Assembly: GCA_027922465.2 (NCBI GenBank) | Contig: BQMF02000045.1 | Location: 434,001 to 498,000 of the forward strand | DNA length: 64,000 nt | Direction: 5' to 3' | DNA from: Turritopsis dohrnii | Lineage: Eukaryota; Cnidaria; Hydrozoa; Anthoathecata; Oceaniidae | Notes under the pieces: generated by a model | Database searches by the model: none | What the model was told of the DNA's origin: nothing | What the model saw: the letters and a program-made list of their open reading frames with translations, nothing else | Translations under genes and position numbers: made by a program | In this document: one piece after another, positions 46,859 through 57,100 of the stretch | How the letters are laid out: the number at the start of each line of letters is the position of its first letter | Position numbering within the stretch: the stretch's first letter is position 1

Positions 46859-49800
46859 CTCTTGGTGCAGTACAGCCAATCCAAACTTTAAGAACTTGAT
46901 CTATTTCTCTTGTTGTTTTTTTTTCGATGAAGCAAGTATCACTTACGGATAATGTGAATTTCTGAAGGATTGCCGCAAAAATTTATAGTGTATGAAAGTG
47001 AATAAATTTTAGAAGAAGTTCTGGGGTTAGGACGGTGGCCAGTGAGTGATTTGATGATACTGTGTTGCATTTGATTATTGTCCCTGTTTAATGCTGGTTT
47101 ATAAGGATTATTTTGAGCATTTTCGAATCTAGCACACTATTTCTTTTAAAAGGCTTTTTTGTGTTTCAATACAGTCGACTCTTGATATCTCGAACTCTCA
47201 GGGTAGGAAGTTTTTTTCGTGCCATTTTTTTCCAGCGAGGTCAACAATTTATTTTTGTTCTTAAGGCAGGCTGATATTGTTCTTTGGGACGTCATACTTT
47301 TGGGCTAACTCTTCTACAAGTCTTCCAATGCTTCACATTTTTCTACAACAGATTTGTTTGTAAGCCTTTGCTTAACGAGCTTCATGTTTTCGCCTTTAGT
47401 AGAGACAATCAATTAATCTTTCAAAAAAAAGTAGATTCATATACTTTTCGAAAATTCGAATTTAGAAGACTGGAATTTTATCAAAACATTAAAAAATGCG
47501 AAAATCACGCCTGGAATTTCTGAAAGTTTTGGGGAAAGTTCGAGATAACGAGAGAAAATCAGCCAGGGGATCGAAAATATTGTTCGAGATACCAAAATGT
47601 TCGAGATATCGAGGTTCAAGATATCGAGAGTCGACTGTGTATTCGGCAAATTTATCATATTTAGTTTCGCTTGTTGTAAACATACAATTAAATCATCGTT
47701 TAAGCAATCTGGTCAATAAAAATGATCTCCTTAACAGTTGTCCTTTCAGGCCGAATACAACATTTTATCAATTGTTAGTAATTTAATGGACGTGCCGGGA
47801 ACAATAATGAAAGAATCTAACTCTACCATGGAAATTCTTTCCATTCTTGATAAACTGGCTTCATCACTTGCATCAAACTGGAGATACGTTAGCACATCCA
47901 GCACAGTGTCACAATTTTCAAGCAAAAACATGGCATTTACAATAACGGATGTGAATACAAATGAAGACGTTTTTATTTACACCATTCGAGATGACTACGA
48001 CTATTTACGTAGTTCCATCATTCAGAATTCATCGGCTACGGATATTACCCATGTGCATAGGGTCCAAATTCCCAAAGAGGTTCTTGAAGGAAAAAATGAA
48101 ATAATCTATTCTTATTTCTTTACAAATGACAACTTTTTTAAGAGCTCAATGAGACCGTACAATGTACAAATAGATGAAACAAAGTACCCAGAAAACAGCG
48201 GCAGAATTAAAAATGCTCGGTTGTTGAGTGATGGCATTGTGTCTGTTAGTGTACACAATAGAACAGTATAAAATGCAACAAGAAATATCAAACTGACTAT
48301 GAAAATGCTAGAAGGTGATGATAACACTGCATGTGCATTTTGGGACGAAACTAATGGTAACATAATTCAATTTTAAGTTTTGTTGACAATTGTTTGAAAT
48401 ATAGATGTTTGCAATTGTTTTAGGAAGAAAGTGAGCAGGCTTTAATGAAATTGTAGCATCTATTTTGCAGTTGTAAAAAACAAAACTTTTATGATTTCAG
48501 CATTATTTATAAGGAGATTTCAGTAACAGCACTGAATTAATATTGCCGTTTTATCAATTAAGTTCTGCCCTCGATTATTCGCCACACTTAATGGGGACAG
48601 TTTAAGTTCGATTAACATTCTTATGTCATTATCGATTAGGGACCGTTCGTCAAGAATTTTTTTAAGAGTACCAGCCATATTGTTAAAATATTATATAATT
48701 TTAGGCTGTTCTAAAAGAAGCTAAATCTCCCACAAATAGCAACACGGGATTTAAGCAGACATTTATGATAACTATGCGATAAATTGTACTCGGCTTTTCT
48801 TTTACCTTTTCTACCTATTTTTCATTTGAAAGTACTAGCCCAGTGAGCAAAGTTGTTGAAATATCACTCCGAAGCAGTACATTTGGATAGTTTAAGCTTT
48901 CCTTTTAGTGGGGAGAAAACGTTTTTGGAGTACTGATGGCATAACCAAGGTTCGTGTTGCAACAAATGGAAGTGGATCCTACACCTACTGTGAAACCGAC
49001 CATTTAACCAACTTTGCGTTAGTACTGGACACAGATCAATCTAATTACAATAGCAAAGAATTACGAATTGCTAGCTTTGTTGGTTGTATCATATCAGCTG
49101 TAGCATTATTCGTGACGATTATTATTCACACTTCCATCAAGTAAGATTATGTCAATATTTTTGACGTTATAACGTAAGTCATATAACGTTTTATGGTTTG
49201 TTATCAAAATGCCCTGGAGCGTCGCATTAGAATATTAGAGTTATAGAATTATTCTCCGATTCTTCTTTTTATAGGAATATTCGAAGGCAGTATCCGCAAA
49301 AGATCCTGATTAACCTTTGCACAGCGTTATTTCTGTTCCTCATTACATTTTTGGTTGGGATAAATAACAGATGGTCGTCGGCAACATGTCATAAAATTTC
49401 CTCCCTTCTGCATTTCTTCATATTGTCAGTTTTCTGTTGGATGGGTACTGAATGTGTGAGTTTGTACAGAAGTATTGTCGATGCGTTGAAATACAAAGGC
49501 ATCAAAGCGAAATTCTTTTGGGTATCGTTTGCAGTTGCTTGGGGTAACTTATTACACCGTGTTTTCAATTTCTTTATATATCATACTTTCTTACTTCACA
49601 GTGCAAGATCTTTGTGAATCCAATACATGACCTCTAAAATGTTTTAACCAATAACTGTAAGTATTTGGAAAGTGCTGTTAGGATGCATTACAAAATTTAA
49701 GAGTTAGCTTTATAAGTTAAAACGGAGGATAGAGCTGACAGTTATACCTCATTACAAGGTATTAAGGAGTAATGTTTTCTTAGCTACGGAACAAAAGGCA

Positions 49801-51927
49801 CACAGGAAAATAGCGTCAACTTGCATAACTAGGTTGTTATAGCTAGATAAAGTTGTTGAAGGAAACCTAAGGCTGTTAACCTTTCGGTTACCTTTGTGTT
49901 TTTATTTACTATTGTTCTTTGCAGGTATACCAGCTATCATCTCTTATGTAACAAGTTTGTATTCAGCAACGGACTTTGACCAACATACAAAGTTGTAGGT
50001 ATCCTTCATATGCATTCAAGCAATGGAAATGCTACGTTATTATTAACCGACTGATGGCCTTGTAGTAGAGTGCTCACTTCCTGTTCGGAGGTCGCGGGTT
50101 CAATTCCCGACCGAGTCATGCCAGCGGCTATAACAGTGTGAATCACCCCTCTCTGCTTAGCACTCAGCAAGAGAGTAGGAATGATGTCTAGGATAGTTGT
50201 CTAGTTGAGCGGTTTCTGTCATTACAGCTTCCGCAGCCCAAATGGGGGCTTTAAATGCTCTAAGACCTCCTTCGCAGGACTCTCTTTGATAACTGTACCT
50301 TAAGGAACTGAAGAGGCTATCCTGGGTAAACATTCGTAAATAAAAATTCTTGCAATTGAGTCATAAATTCAATGCTAATAGCCTTTATGTCACTGTTCAG
50401 ATCATATGTTAATTCTGTGTTTGTTGGACAACTGCTGGTCGTTGTCCATCATATAGAAATTACGCTTTTTCCTTAAAATTAAATATTTCCTGCAGAGCTC
50501 ACTTCTCCAGTAAAAAGTGCTAGAAAGAGCCTTTGGTGTATGTGAATAACCAAGCAAAATATTACACAGCAAAAAGTCTTATTCTTAATAAGAATCAGTC
50601 TAGCCAATAATTTCTCATTGTAAGTAAATTTTCACTTAAATAAAGTAACTGAAAATTTGTTCTTGATAAGAAAATATGATTCTTAAATTGAGAATCTTTT
50701 TACTTACAGATGTTCTTTGTTATTCTTTTGACCATTGTTACCATGGCCCAAAATGTTCTACAGGTTGTACTGCTTGTAAATCGCCGTACTTTTATATTTG
50801 GGCAACACGTATTTATGGAGATACATTTTAGTTGACGAAAGCTAACATATTCTGTTTTAGATTTTCTAACTCAACAAGTATTTTGTTACTAAAGCTTGGT
50901 TTCCAATAAAATTAATTTTTGTTGCACACGGTTGTGCAACCGTTTTTCAGAACTTTTACACAACAGTCTGAATGTTGTGCAACAAAAGATATGTTGTACA
51001 ACACCTGTTGCAGAGATAGATTGTTTTCTATTCCCTACACTTGTTGCTCAACAAATGCTGCAAAATGGTTGCGCAACAAAAATAATTTTATTGGAAATCA
51101 AGCATAATTAATAAGAAAAATATTGCTTGTATCAAGAACTTTTTTCTTTAATCCAAGTAGTAAACGACTTATTCTTGCTAAGAATATTTGCCTTGCTACA
51201 CGGACAAGAAAAATTTTGCTTGTTTTAAGAAATTAATTACTTAAAACAAGCTGTTTCTTTCTCAAAACAAGAATAGGACATTTTGCTGTGTACAAAGTTT
51301 CGAACACCAATAAATTAGCGTTTTACAAACAGTTTTCATAGTACTATTTGTAACAAGTTACATTATATGACTGAAACAAGGTCCATATTTCGCGGTGATT
51401 TGATTCATACCTTATTAAAAATTAAAATTGTGTTCCATATTTTTGAATTTTTTTTTAATTTTAGTTGCGTTATCAAGGGTCGCTTATTCTATTATACAAC
51501 ATTGACACCTATATCCATCGTGATCGCATTCAATTTGGTGATATTTTTCCCAATTATAAAAACCATTCAGGGGCATCTCACACTCAAGTCCAAGTTCCAA
51601 TCGAAGCAGTTTTATATGAGAAGAATTCGAGTAACCTTTTCCTGCTCTCTGTTGCTTGGGTTAACATGGACTTTTGGCTTAATGGCGGTTGGCGATTTGA
51701 GAACTGTATTCCAGTGGTTATTTGCCTTGTTTAATTCGTTACAGGGATTTTTCATTTTTGTTTTCCATACGTTGAAAAACGCAGAAGTTCGTAGAGTGTT
51801 TCACGTTATGAAAGGAAAGTGTCATCGCAGTAGTGACCAAATATCTGCAAAAAGTTTGTACGAAACCCAGTTATCGCAGATGAATCCAAACCTCCATCTC
51901 AGTCAAGTGGAATGGTACGTATCATGA
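42236..51927 (+). CDS. Adhesion GPCR: SUEL lectin-TSP1-HRM-GAIN/GPS-7TM (with an in-frame stop)
   Basis: Cell-surface receptor of the adhesion GPCR family (latrophilin-like lectin, class B2 7TM). Exons: 42236-42278, 43082-43450, 44949-45119, 45672-45719, 46063-46304, 46576-46725, 47750-48356, 48909-49140, 49275-49543, 49925-49994 and 51465-51927. All phases fit, for 887 codons. Order: signal peptide, SUEL lectin, TSP1 (WSDWSMWSNC), linker, HRM, GAIN, GPS (CAFWDE ... HLTNFALVLD), TM1, TM2-4, ECL2, TM5-7 (GLTWTFGL and NSLQGFFIFVFHTL are class-typical). The GPS keeps His-Leu-Thr (codons 575-577), so self-cleavage is plausible. A TAA at 48269-48271 (codon 515) interrupts the GAIN exon; the same frame continues beyond it into the GPS. 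This makes the copy a pseudogene, a soluble ectodomain or a sequence error. The end at 51927 could be altered by a GTACGT donor at 51915. Confidence 0.85.
47171..47638. mobile_element. 468-bp MITE with ACAGTCGACTCT ends (pogo/Tigger-like)
   Basis: The left end reads ACAGTCGACTCTTGATATCT, the right reverse-complemented ACAGTCGACTCTCGATATCT. Subterminal TTCGAGATA words are repeated near both ends. These ends resemble those of pogo/Tigger elements. No transposase is encoded. It lies 112 bp before the GAIN exon at 47750. A TA duplication is not clean. Confidence 0.75.
48269..48271 (+). other. In-frame TAA stop in the GPCR GAIN exon
   Basis: The codons before (HNRTV) and after (NATRNIKLTMKMLEGDDNTA, then CAFWDE) are in one frame, and no intron with matching phase fits between them. 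Everything downstream is conserved in sense and splice sites. Confidence 0.85.
48839..48900. mobile_element. CCCAGTGGGCAAA-type MITE, partial, at the GPS exon acceptor
   Basis: Reads CCCAGTGAGCAAAGTTGTTG, with AAATATCACTCCGAAGCAG, then ends within about 10 bp of the acceptor (TTTTAG at 48903-48908) of the exon starting at 48909. Only the left half is present. Confidence 0.6.
50047..50347 (+). mobile_element. tRNA-derived SINE in GPCR intron
   Basis: An A-box-like TGGCCTTGTAG (about 50054-50064) and a clear B-box GGTTCAATTCC (50097-50107) form a tRNA-like head. It is followed by a 220-bp body with higher GC than its surroundings and a short A/T-rich tail (GTAAATAAAA). The spacing fits a pol III type 2 promoter. 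Not a functional tRNA, since no acceptor stem pairs. Confidence 0.7.
50563..51292. mobile_element. MITE with ACACAGCAAAA ends, host of a nested MITE
   Basis: The left end reads ACACAGCAAAAAGTCTTATT; the right reverse-complemented reads ACACAGCAAAATGTCCTATT, with 18 of 20 matching. Inside are AAGAATAA and CTTGTTTTAAG words typical of an A/T-rich foldback. It is interrupted at 50894-51103 by a second element. It lies in the intron between ECL2 and TM5 exons. Confidence 0.75.
50894..51103. mobile_element. 210-bp nested MITE with GCTTGRTTTCCAATAAAATT ends
   Basis: The arms GCTTGGTTTCCAATAAAATT and, inverted, GCTTGATTTCCAATAAAATT differ at one of 20 positions; both continue to TTTTTGTTGC. The interior is full of TTGTTGCACAAC-type words (TTGTGCAAC, GTTGTGCAACA, GTTGCGCAAC), which fold repeatedly. 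A short frame over it is not a gene. Confidence 0.8.
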
Positions 51928-52069
51928 AATTATTTTGAATTTTTATTACCAAAAGAGGAAACCAGTCCTTGACACCCATTCATAAACTCTTGAGTTTAAA
52001 TGTGAAAACAAGCATCTATTTATCATCAGCTCAAAAAAGCATACAACTTTTATTACCGTTTATAAGAAT

Positions 52070-52558
52070 TACCGTAATGCTTCGATTAGACGCCCGGGGC
52101 GTTTATTAAATTTTATGAATTTTTAGGGGGGCGTCTATTCGAGGGAAGCGTTTAAAAGAGGGGGCGTCTATTGAATTTTTGTGAAACTCTTCTTTTTCGT
52201 AAATATAAACTAAATATAAACATCGATAAAAAATATACAAAATTAATCTTCAAGATCATCGTCAATAAAGACAAAGTTTCCAACTGTTAGTTTAAAATTT
52301 AAAAAGAAAGGCGTCTATCGCAAATTTCCATATTTTTATACAAAATGAAAACATTGAGGCTGAAACAATGCAATGTAGTAGTTCTACATGCCTTAATTAG
52401 TGTGTCTCTAATAAACGCCCCTCTCTAGAGAGGGGCGTCTATTCGAGGGGTTGTTTAATAGAGGGAAGCGTTTATTTAAAAATCTCCTGAAAAGGGGGGG
52501 GCGTCTATTCGAGGGCGGCGTTTAAAAGAAGGGGGCGTTTAATGGATGCATTACGGTA
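52070..52558. mobile_element. 489-bp MITE with TACCGTAATGC ends and GGGCGTCTATT repeats
   Basis: The ends are TACCGTAATGC and its exact inverse GCATTACGGTA. The arms contain many copies of GGGCGTCTATT(CGAGGG) and GCGTTTA words in both orientations. The middle is AT-rich. No coding sequence. It lies 140 bp beyond the GPCR stop codon, so it may fall in the 3' UTR. Confidence 0.8.
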
Positions 52559-54114
52559 GTCAGGTGTTTGTAAGAAAGCCACACGTCACGAAGTCTTTGA
52601 AATCATATTACAAGAGCAGATGCTATTGTTTTAAGTTTTTGTGTTCCCTTTTGGAATTTGATTTACCTTAACTTACAAGTGAACAGGATTTCACAGGTAG
52701 CTACTTTTGAAAATTTATCTTTTAGTGATGGCAAATGAGTAATTTTTAGCTCGATGACATTGATGTTGATGGTCAATCTATTGCAAATAAGTCCATGTGG
52801 TTGTGAACAAGCAGTCGATATCAAACAAACGATTTAGGAAGTTTATGACCTTGAGTTGATTCTGATTTAGTTTGGAATGACGTATGGCAACCGAACTAAA
52901 TTTTACATATCATCTTGAGAACATTGTGACGTAATGTTACATTCATTTGTAAATTTATTTGGTGTACAGTTAAATTTTTATAAGACACACACTTTGAGGA
53001 ATGGCAAATCTTTCCCATGTTAAGTGGTGCCGAATAATGAGACAACCACCTCTACCCACCTCTATCACGGAGAGCTCGGCCGTGATAGAGGTGTCTAGAT
53101 AGGAAAGAAAGGGAAATTCCATTTCTACTATCGTCGTTTCCAACATTAGCTTCTTCATCATCTTTATTTACTTACTTTTTAATTTTATCGTTCAGGCTAA
53201 ATTTGATCACATAACGAGGTTTGTAAAAACATTTTAAGTGAAAAGTTTAACAAGGTTAAAATCATTCATATAAATTGAGATTAAGTGAACCATGTGTTTT
53301 ATTGTTAAAACAAACAGTTTGTAGACCTGTTTCAAAAACACTGGTGGAAAACATCCAGCTTTACTTCATTACCAAGCGAGAATGGTTTTAACTTGGTTCA
53401 CTACGCCATTTACCAGTAGAAAAGATTCTTAGAAGGGATATAATACAAACGTGGAGATTTTGATTTTAACTTCCAGCAAAGAATTCGTATTCTTTGTATG
53501 GTCATGGTTTCTATTCTTTAGCAATAAGAATCCAGTTAAATAATAACATTTATAAAACTTTTCTAAAAAAACTTAAATATATACAAAAAATATATACATT
53601 GACTGTGCTGAATAGATTTGTACATTAGCAGTTAAATATTTACAGTAATTTCATTTTTTTAAAACAAAATCTACTTGTATTACAGAAGGAAGTAAATTTC
53701 TCCCGAGAGTGACGTGATGGACACACCAATAATACAGATTGTCGCAATAAAACATACGTTTATTCAGAATCTCAATTGTTTGTTTTTTTCCGCAATTATG
53801 TCATGTTCAACGGTTGTTCAACAGAGTAAGGAATCTCTGGAAGACAAAGGTCACAAAATCTTGGTTTTATTAAGTGAAGATTGCAAATTTTCTAGCATTA
53901 CTTTTGATGATAGCCGACCTGCAGCTCCGTTAGTCAACTGCAGTTATACCAGTTGCCAGAGGGTCAAGAGTAAAACTTGACTTTAATCTGACCTTTCCAG
54001 ACAAACGCTAAAAGGTGCGCACGTTAGAAATAATCGTCAGTTATACTATATATAGTTGTACTATATATATATGAATAAGAGTTAGAGAATGAGAAAGAAA
54101 GAGAATAATGTACG
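52559..54114. other. Intergenic region between convergent GPCR and MCT genes
   Basis: Contains the strong hairpin at 53057-53093; otherwise nothing recognised. The AT-rich stretch at 54035-54070 is a TATA microsatellite-like tract. The frame at 53714-53980 has no recognisable domain. Confidence 0.45.
53057..53093. repeat. Perfect 14-bp inverted repeat, 9-nt loop
   Basis: CACCTCTATCACGG and CCGTGATAGAGGTG are exact inverses separated by AGAGCTCGG. It lies between the ends of two convergent genes. It could be the core of a foldback element or a structured RNA site. Confidence 0.85.
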
Positions 54115-57100
54115 TCATACTGACGTCACGACGGAATCTATGACAGAAAAGTTACTATCTAACGAACAAAATGAATAACGATTTAAACCATTGACTTCTT
54201 CGCGTCGTCGATTTTCATACATGAGCTGTGCCCACAATTTCATGTTTCTGCTTTCTCGGATTTTTTTTGTGTTCGAACGCGCCGCCAACAATGATGGTGA
54301 TTCCGGCCTAAGCAAATTCATTGGAGGTTCTATCCTGGGCACGGAAAGACCGTTCTGATATTCACTTTTTACGTAACGATCATGACTCAAGCTCGTGTTA
54401 CTCACTCTTGTTTCGTTGTTGTTTTGGAAGAAATTATCCAATTCCAACAGATCCAATTGCGAATAGTATATCCGTTCACTGGATGCATAACATGCAAATT
54501 CGATGATTTTCGAAGCAGGTCGTTCTTCCTTTTCTTCTTTTATTATATATTTCTCCAATCTGGTGATATCGTCTTCCCGAAATAACACCACGAAAAACAT
54601 GATTAGAACACCTAACGTGTTCATACTGCCAGCAACGTAAAAAGCGTAAGAGTATTTCCCAAAAGCATCAAAGATCCATCCTAAGAACAATAGTGAATGG
54701 AGTTGCTGTAAACAAGTTTACTTCTCAAATATCCTTAACATTCTACTTTTTCAAATGTATGTTTTATAGAAGACTTACATTATTGCTATCATGGTGGGTT
54801 TCCTCAAAAGTTTAATGAAAGTTTGGTAGTCAAACATGACTCCAAGGTTTTTTACTGAATATGAATTTTTAACAATTTTGAAGGACTTTCTTTTTGCCAT
54901 CAGATAGCATAGTGAAATTTCAAGGTCAGTCAAAAAAGTGGAGTAATGTCCAACATTACGATATTGCCTTTTAGTATTAAGTGGCGATTAGGTTACTTGC
55001 TTGTTTTACTTTTCTACTTTAAAGGACTAAACTCTCCTCCATACATTTTGAGTAAGCTTTGGCTACGCCTCCGGAAATATTGAAAGACATTATTAACGTT
55101 ATTTTCTTGCATGCAGATCAAAATGTGTAACTCCCATGCTTAAATTTCTAAGAGCTTTTCCTACTTATTTATTCTATGTAGATAAAACTATTTGTTTCGC
55201 CATTTGAGCTGTTGGCATACCCCTGGTCCTTGGATAAATTATCGTTCAAAGACAAAAGTACCTGAAGTGATTAATGAAATACTCACCAGCTATTGGAGAG
55301 CCAACCACAGTCGGTATCCCCATGAGCATAAACACACATCCTAAAGCAAGCGGCAGACGTCTGACGCCAACAATTTCCTTAGTGATTATCGGAATCATAA
55401 CGATGAAGATCGACTCGCTGATACCAAACACGATAGCATAAACCACTAGTCCAACATAAGAGTGTGATATAGGAATCAGAGTGGTGGCCACACCCATAAT
55501 TAACAGTCCAAATTGGTACAGCTTAAAGGTGTCTATTGATTTCATTCCGGCTATTTTACCGCTCAGAATTTTAAAGATGGTAGCTACTATTGACAATGTA
55601 CTGATCAAAAATGCTGCTTTGACTTTTGGGATACCAATTAATTTGGCGTAACGCACCTAACAGAAGAAGAAATACACGCGGTTAAAGATTTTCGTTTGTT
55701 TCTACGTTCGCACAAACAAGGGAACAGTTAAAAACATTAACGATATGCATCCAAAGGTTTTGTAACAATCTAGAAAGGATTGTGCTTAGAGTGTATCTGT
55801 AGGTTTGTATTAAAGCCTCGTGCCTTACAAAAATATGAAAATAACACTTGCAGTTAACTTGTTAAACATATCACATCTTAATCTCGAAGGCAGTCTGAAT
55901 CATTTCCTGCCATATCATCTATTGAAGTAACCATGTCGAAAATCAAACATTAAAATATCACCTTGGAAACGAAGCCTGCCTAGTGGCAAATTTGTTGAAA
56001 AATCATTGCGAAAGAATGCATTTTTATAGAACTATAGATTATTTCAATAAAACTGCTCTTCATCCCAGAGGCTCTTTGACGCTTTTGCTCACTGGGTAGA
56101 TCAAACATTTGTTGAAAGACTTACCAAATGAACGAACGGTACAAAATATCCCAACATAAACACAGATAAGCCAAGACACCACGCAATGAATGCTTTATCA
56201 CGAAACAACGTTATCAATACAATATTCTTTAACTTCTTCACTGTTTTTTTCTCTTCAGCAATAGCTTCACGGTTGGAGATGTTGTGGGCTTTATTATAAA
56301 GTTCTGTCCCTTTTACACTAAGCAGTGTCTCTTGCGTAAATTGTCGTTCAGTTTTTATTTCTTTCTCTTCTAATTTGCGTTTTATCTTTCGTCCTTGCAA
56401 GGCTTTGTAATGATCGCTAATTGGTCTATACACAAAGCCAGCTAAAAATACCAACCCATGCAATGCTGCCAACATGAAAAACATGTTCCTAACGCCATAA
56501 TAATTTGAGAACCATGATAAGAATGGGCTAAGTACCAAAGTGCCAAATCCACTGCCTGACGAAACAATGCCATTCACTAAGGCCAGGCGTTTGTCAAAAT
56601 ACGGAACAAGAATTATAAGTGTCGGAAAATAGCAAAAGGATGTGCCAAGTCCCCACGTGACGCCGAATGTTAAGTACATTATTTCTAAGGAACTTGCATA
56701 GGCTGATGCAAACATACCAAGACTGCAAAGGAAGCCACCTATTATGGAGATAATTCGACAGCCGAACTTCTGACATAATGATGTTGTTATTGGACCAAGT
56801 AAAAACATCATGCCACAAGATATGGAGGTAACAAAGCCTACGAAACAACACACGATTACATGAACAAGGGGTTCTAAAAAGACGTGATTTTTCTGACATT
56901 CTACCAACTATAACAAAAAATGTCTGTTAGAGTTCTGCTGTTATAGAAATGGGATTGTATCAATTTCCGTAAGGAAATAACTGTCGCAATAACAGACAAA
57001 CCTGTAAAATGGACACAATTAGCACATAACGATACTAATTGTCAGGTCATATTATAGTTTGGGAGAAATTAAAATAAATTTCACGAAAGAACTCAATTAA

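Noticed and set aside
48266..48312. Mini-intron removing the in-frame stop of the receptor
   Set aside because: A 46-bp GT...AG segment exists but removing it shifts the frame and destroys the GPS reading.
50041..50120. Functional tRNA gene
   Set aside because: A and B boxes are present but there is no pairing acceptor stem, and a SINE body follows.
56594..56899. 101-residue minus-strand frame overlapping the MCT exon
   Set aside because: Shadow frame of the transporter exon; the acceptor that would use it breaks the SLC16 sequence.
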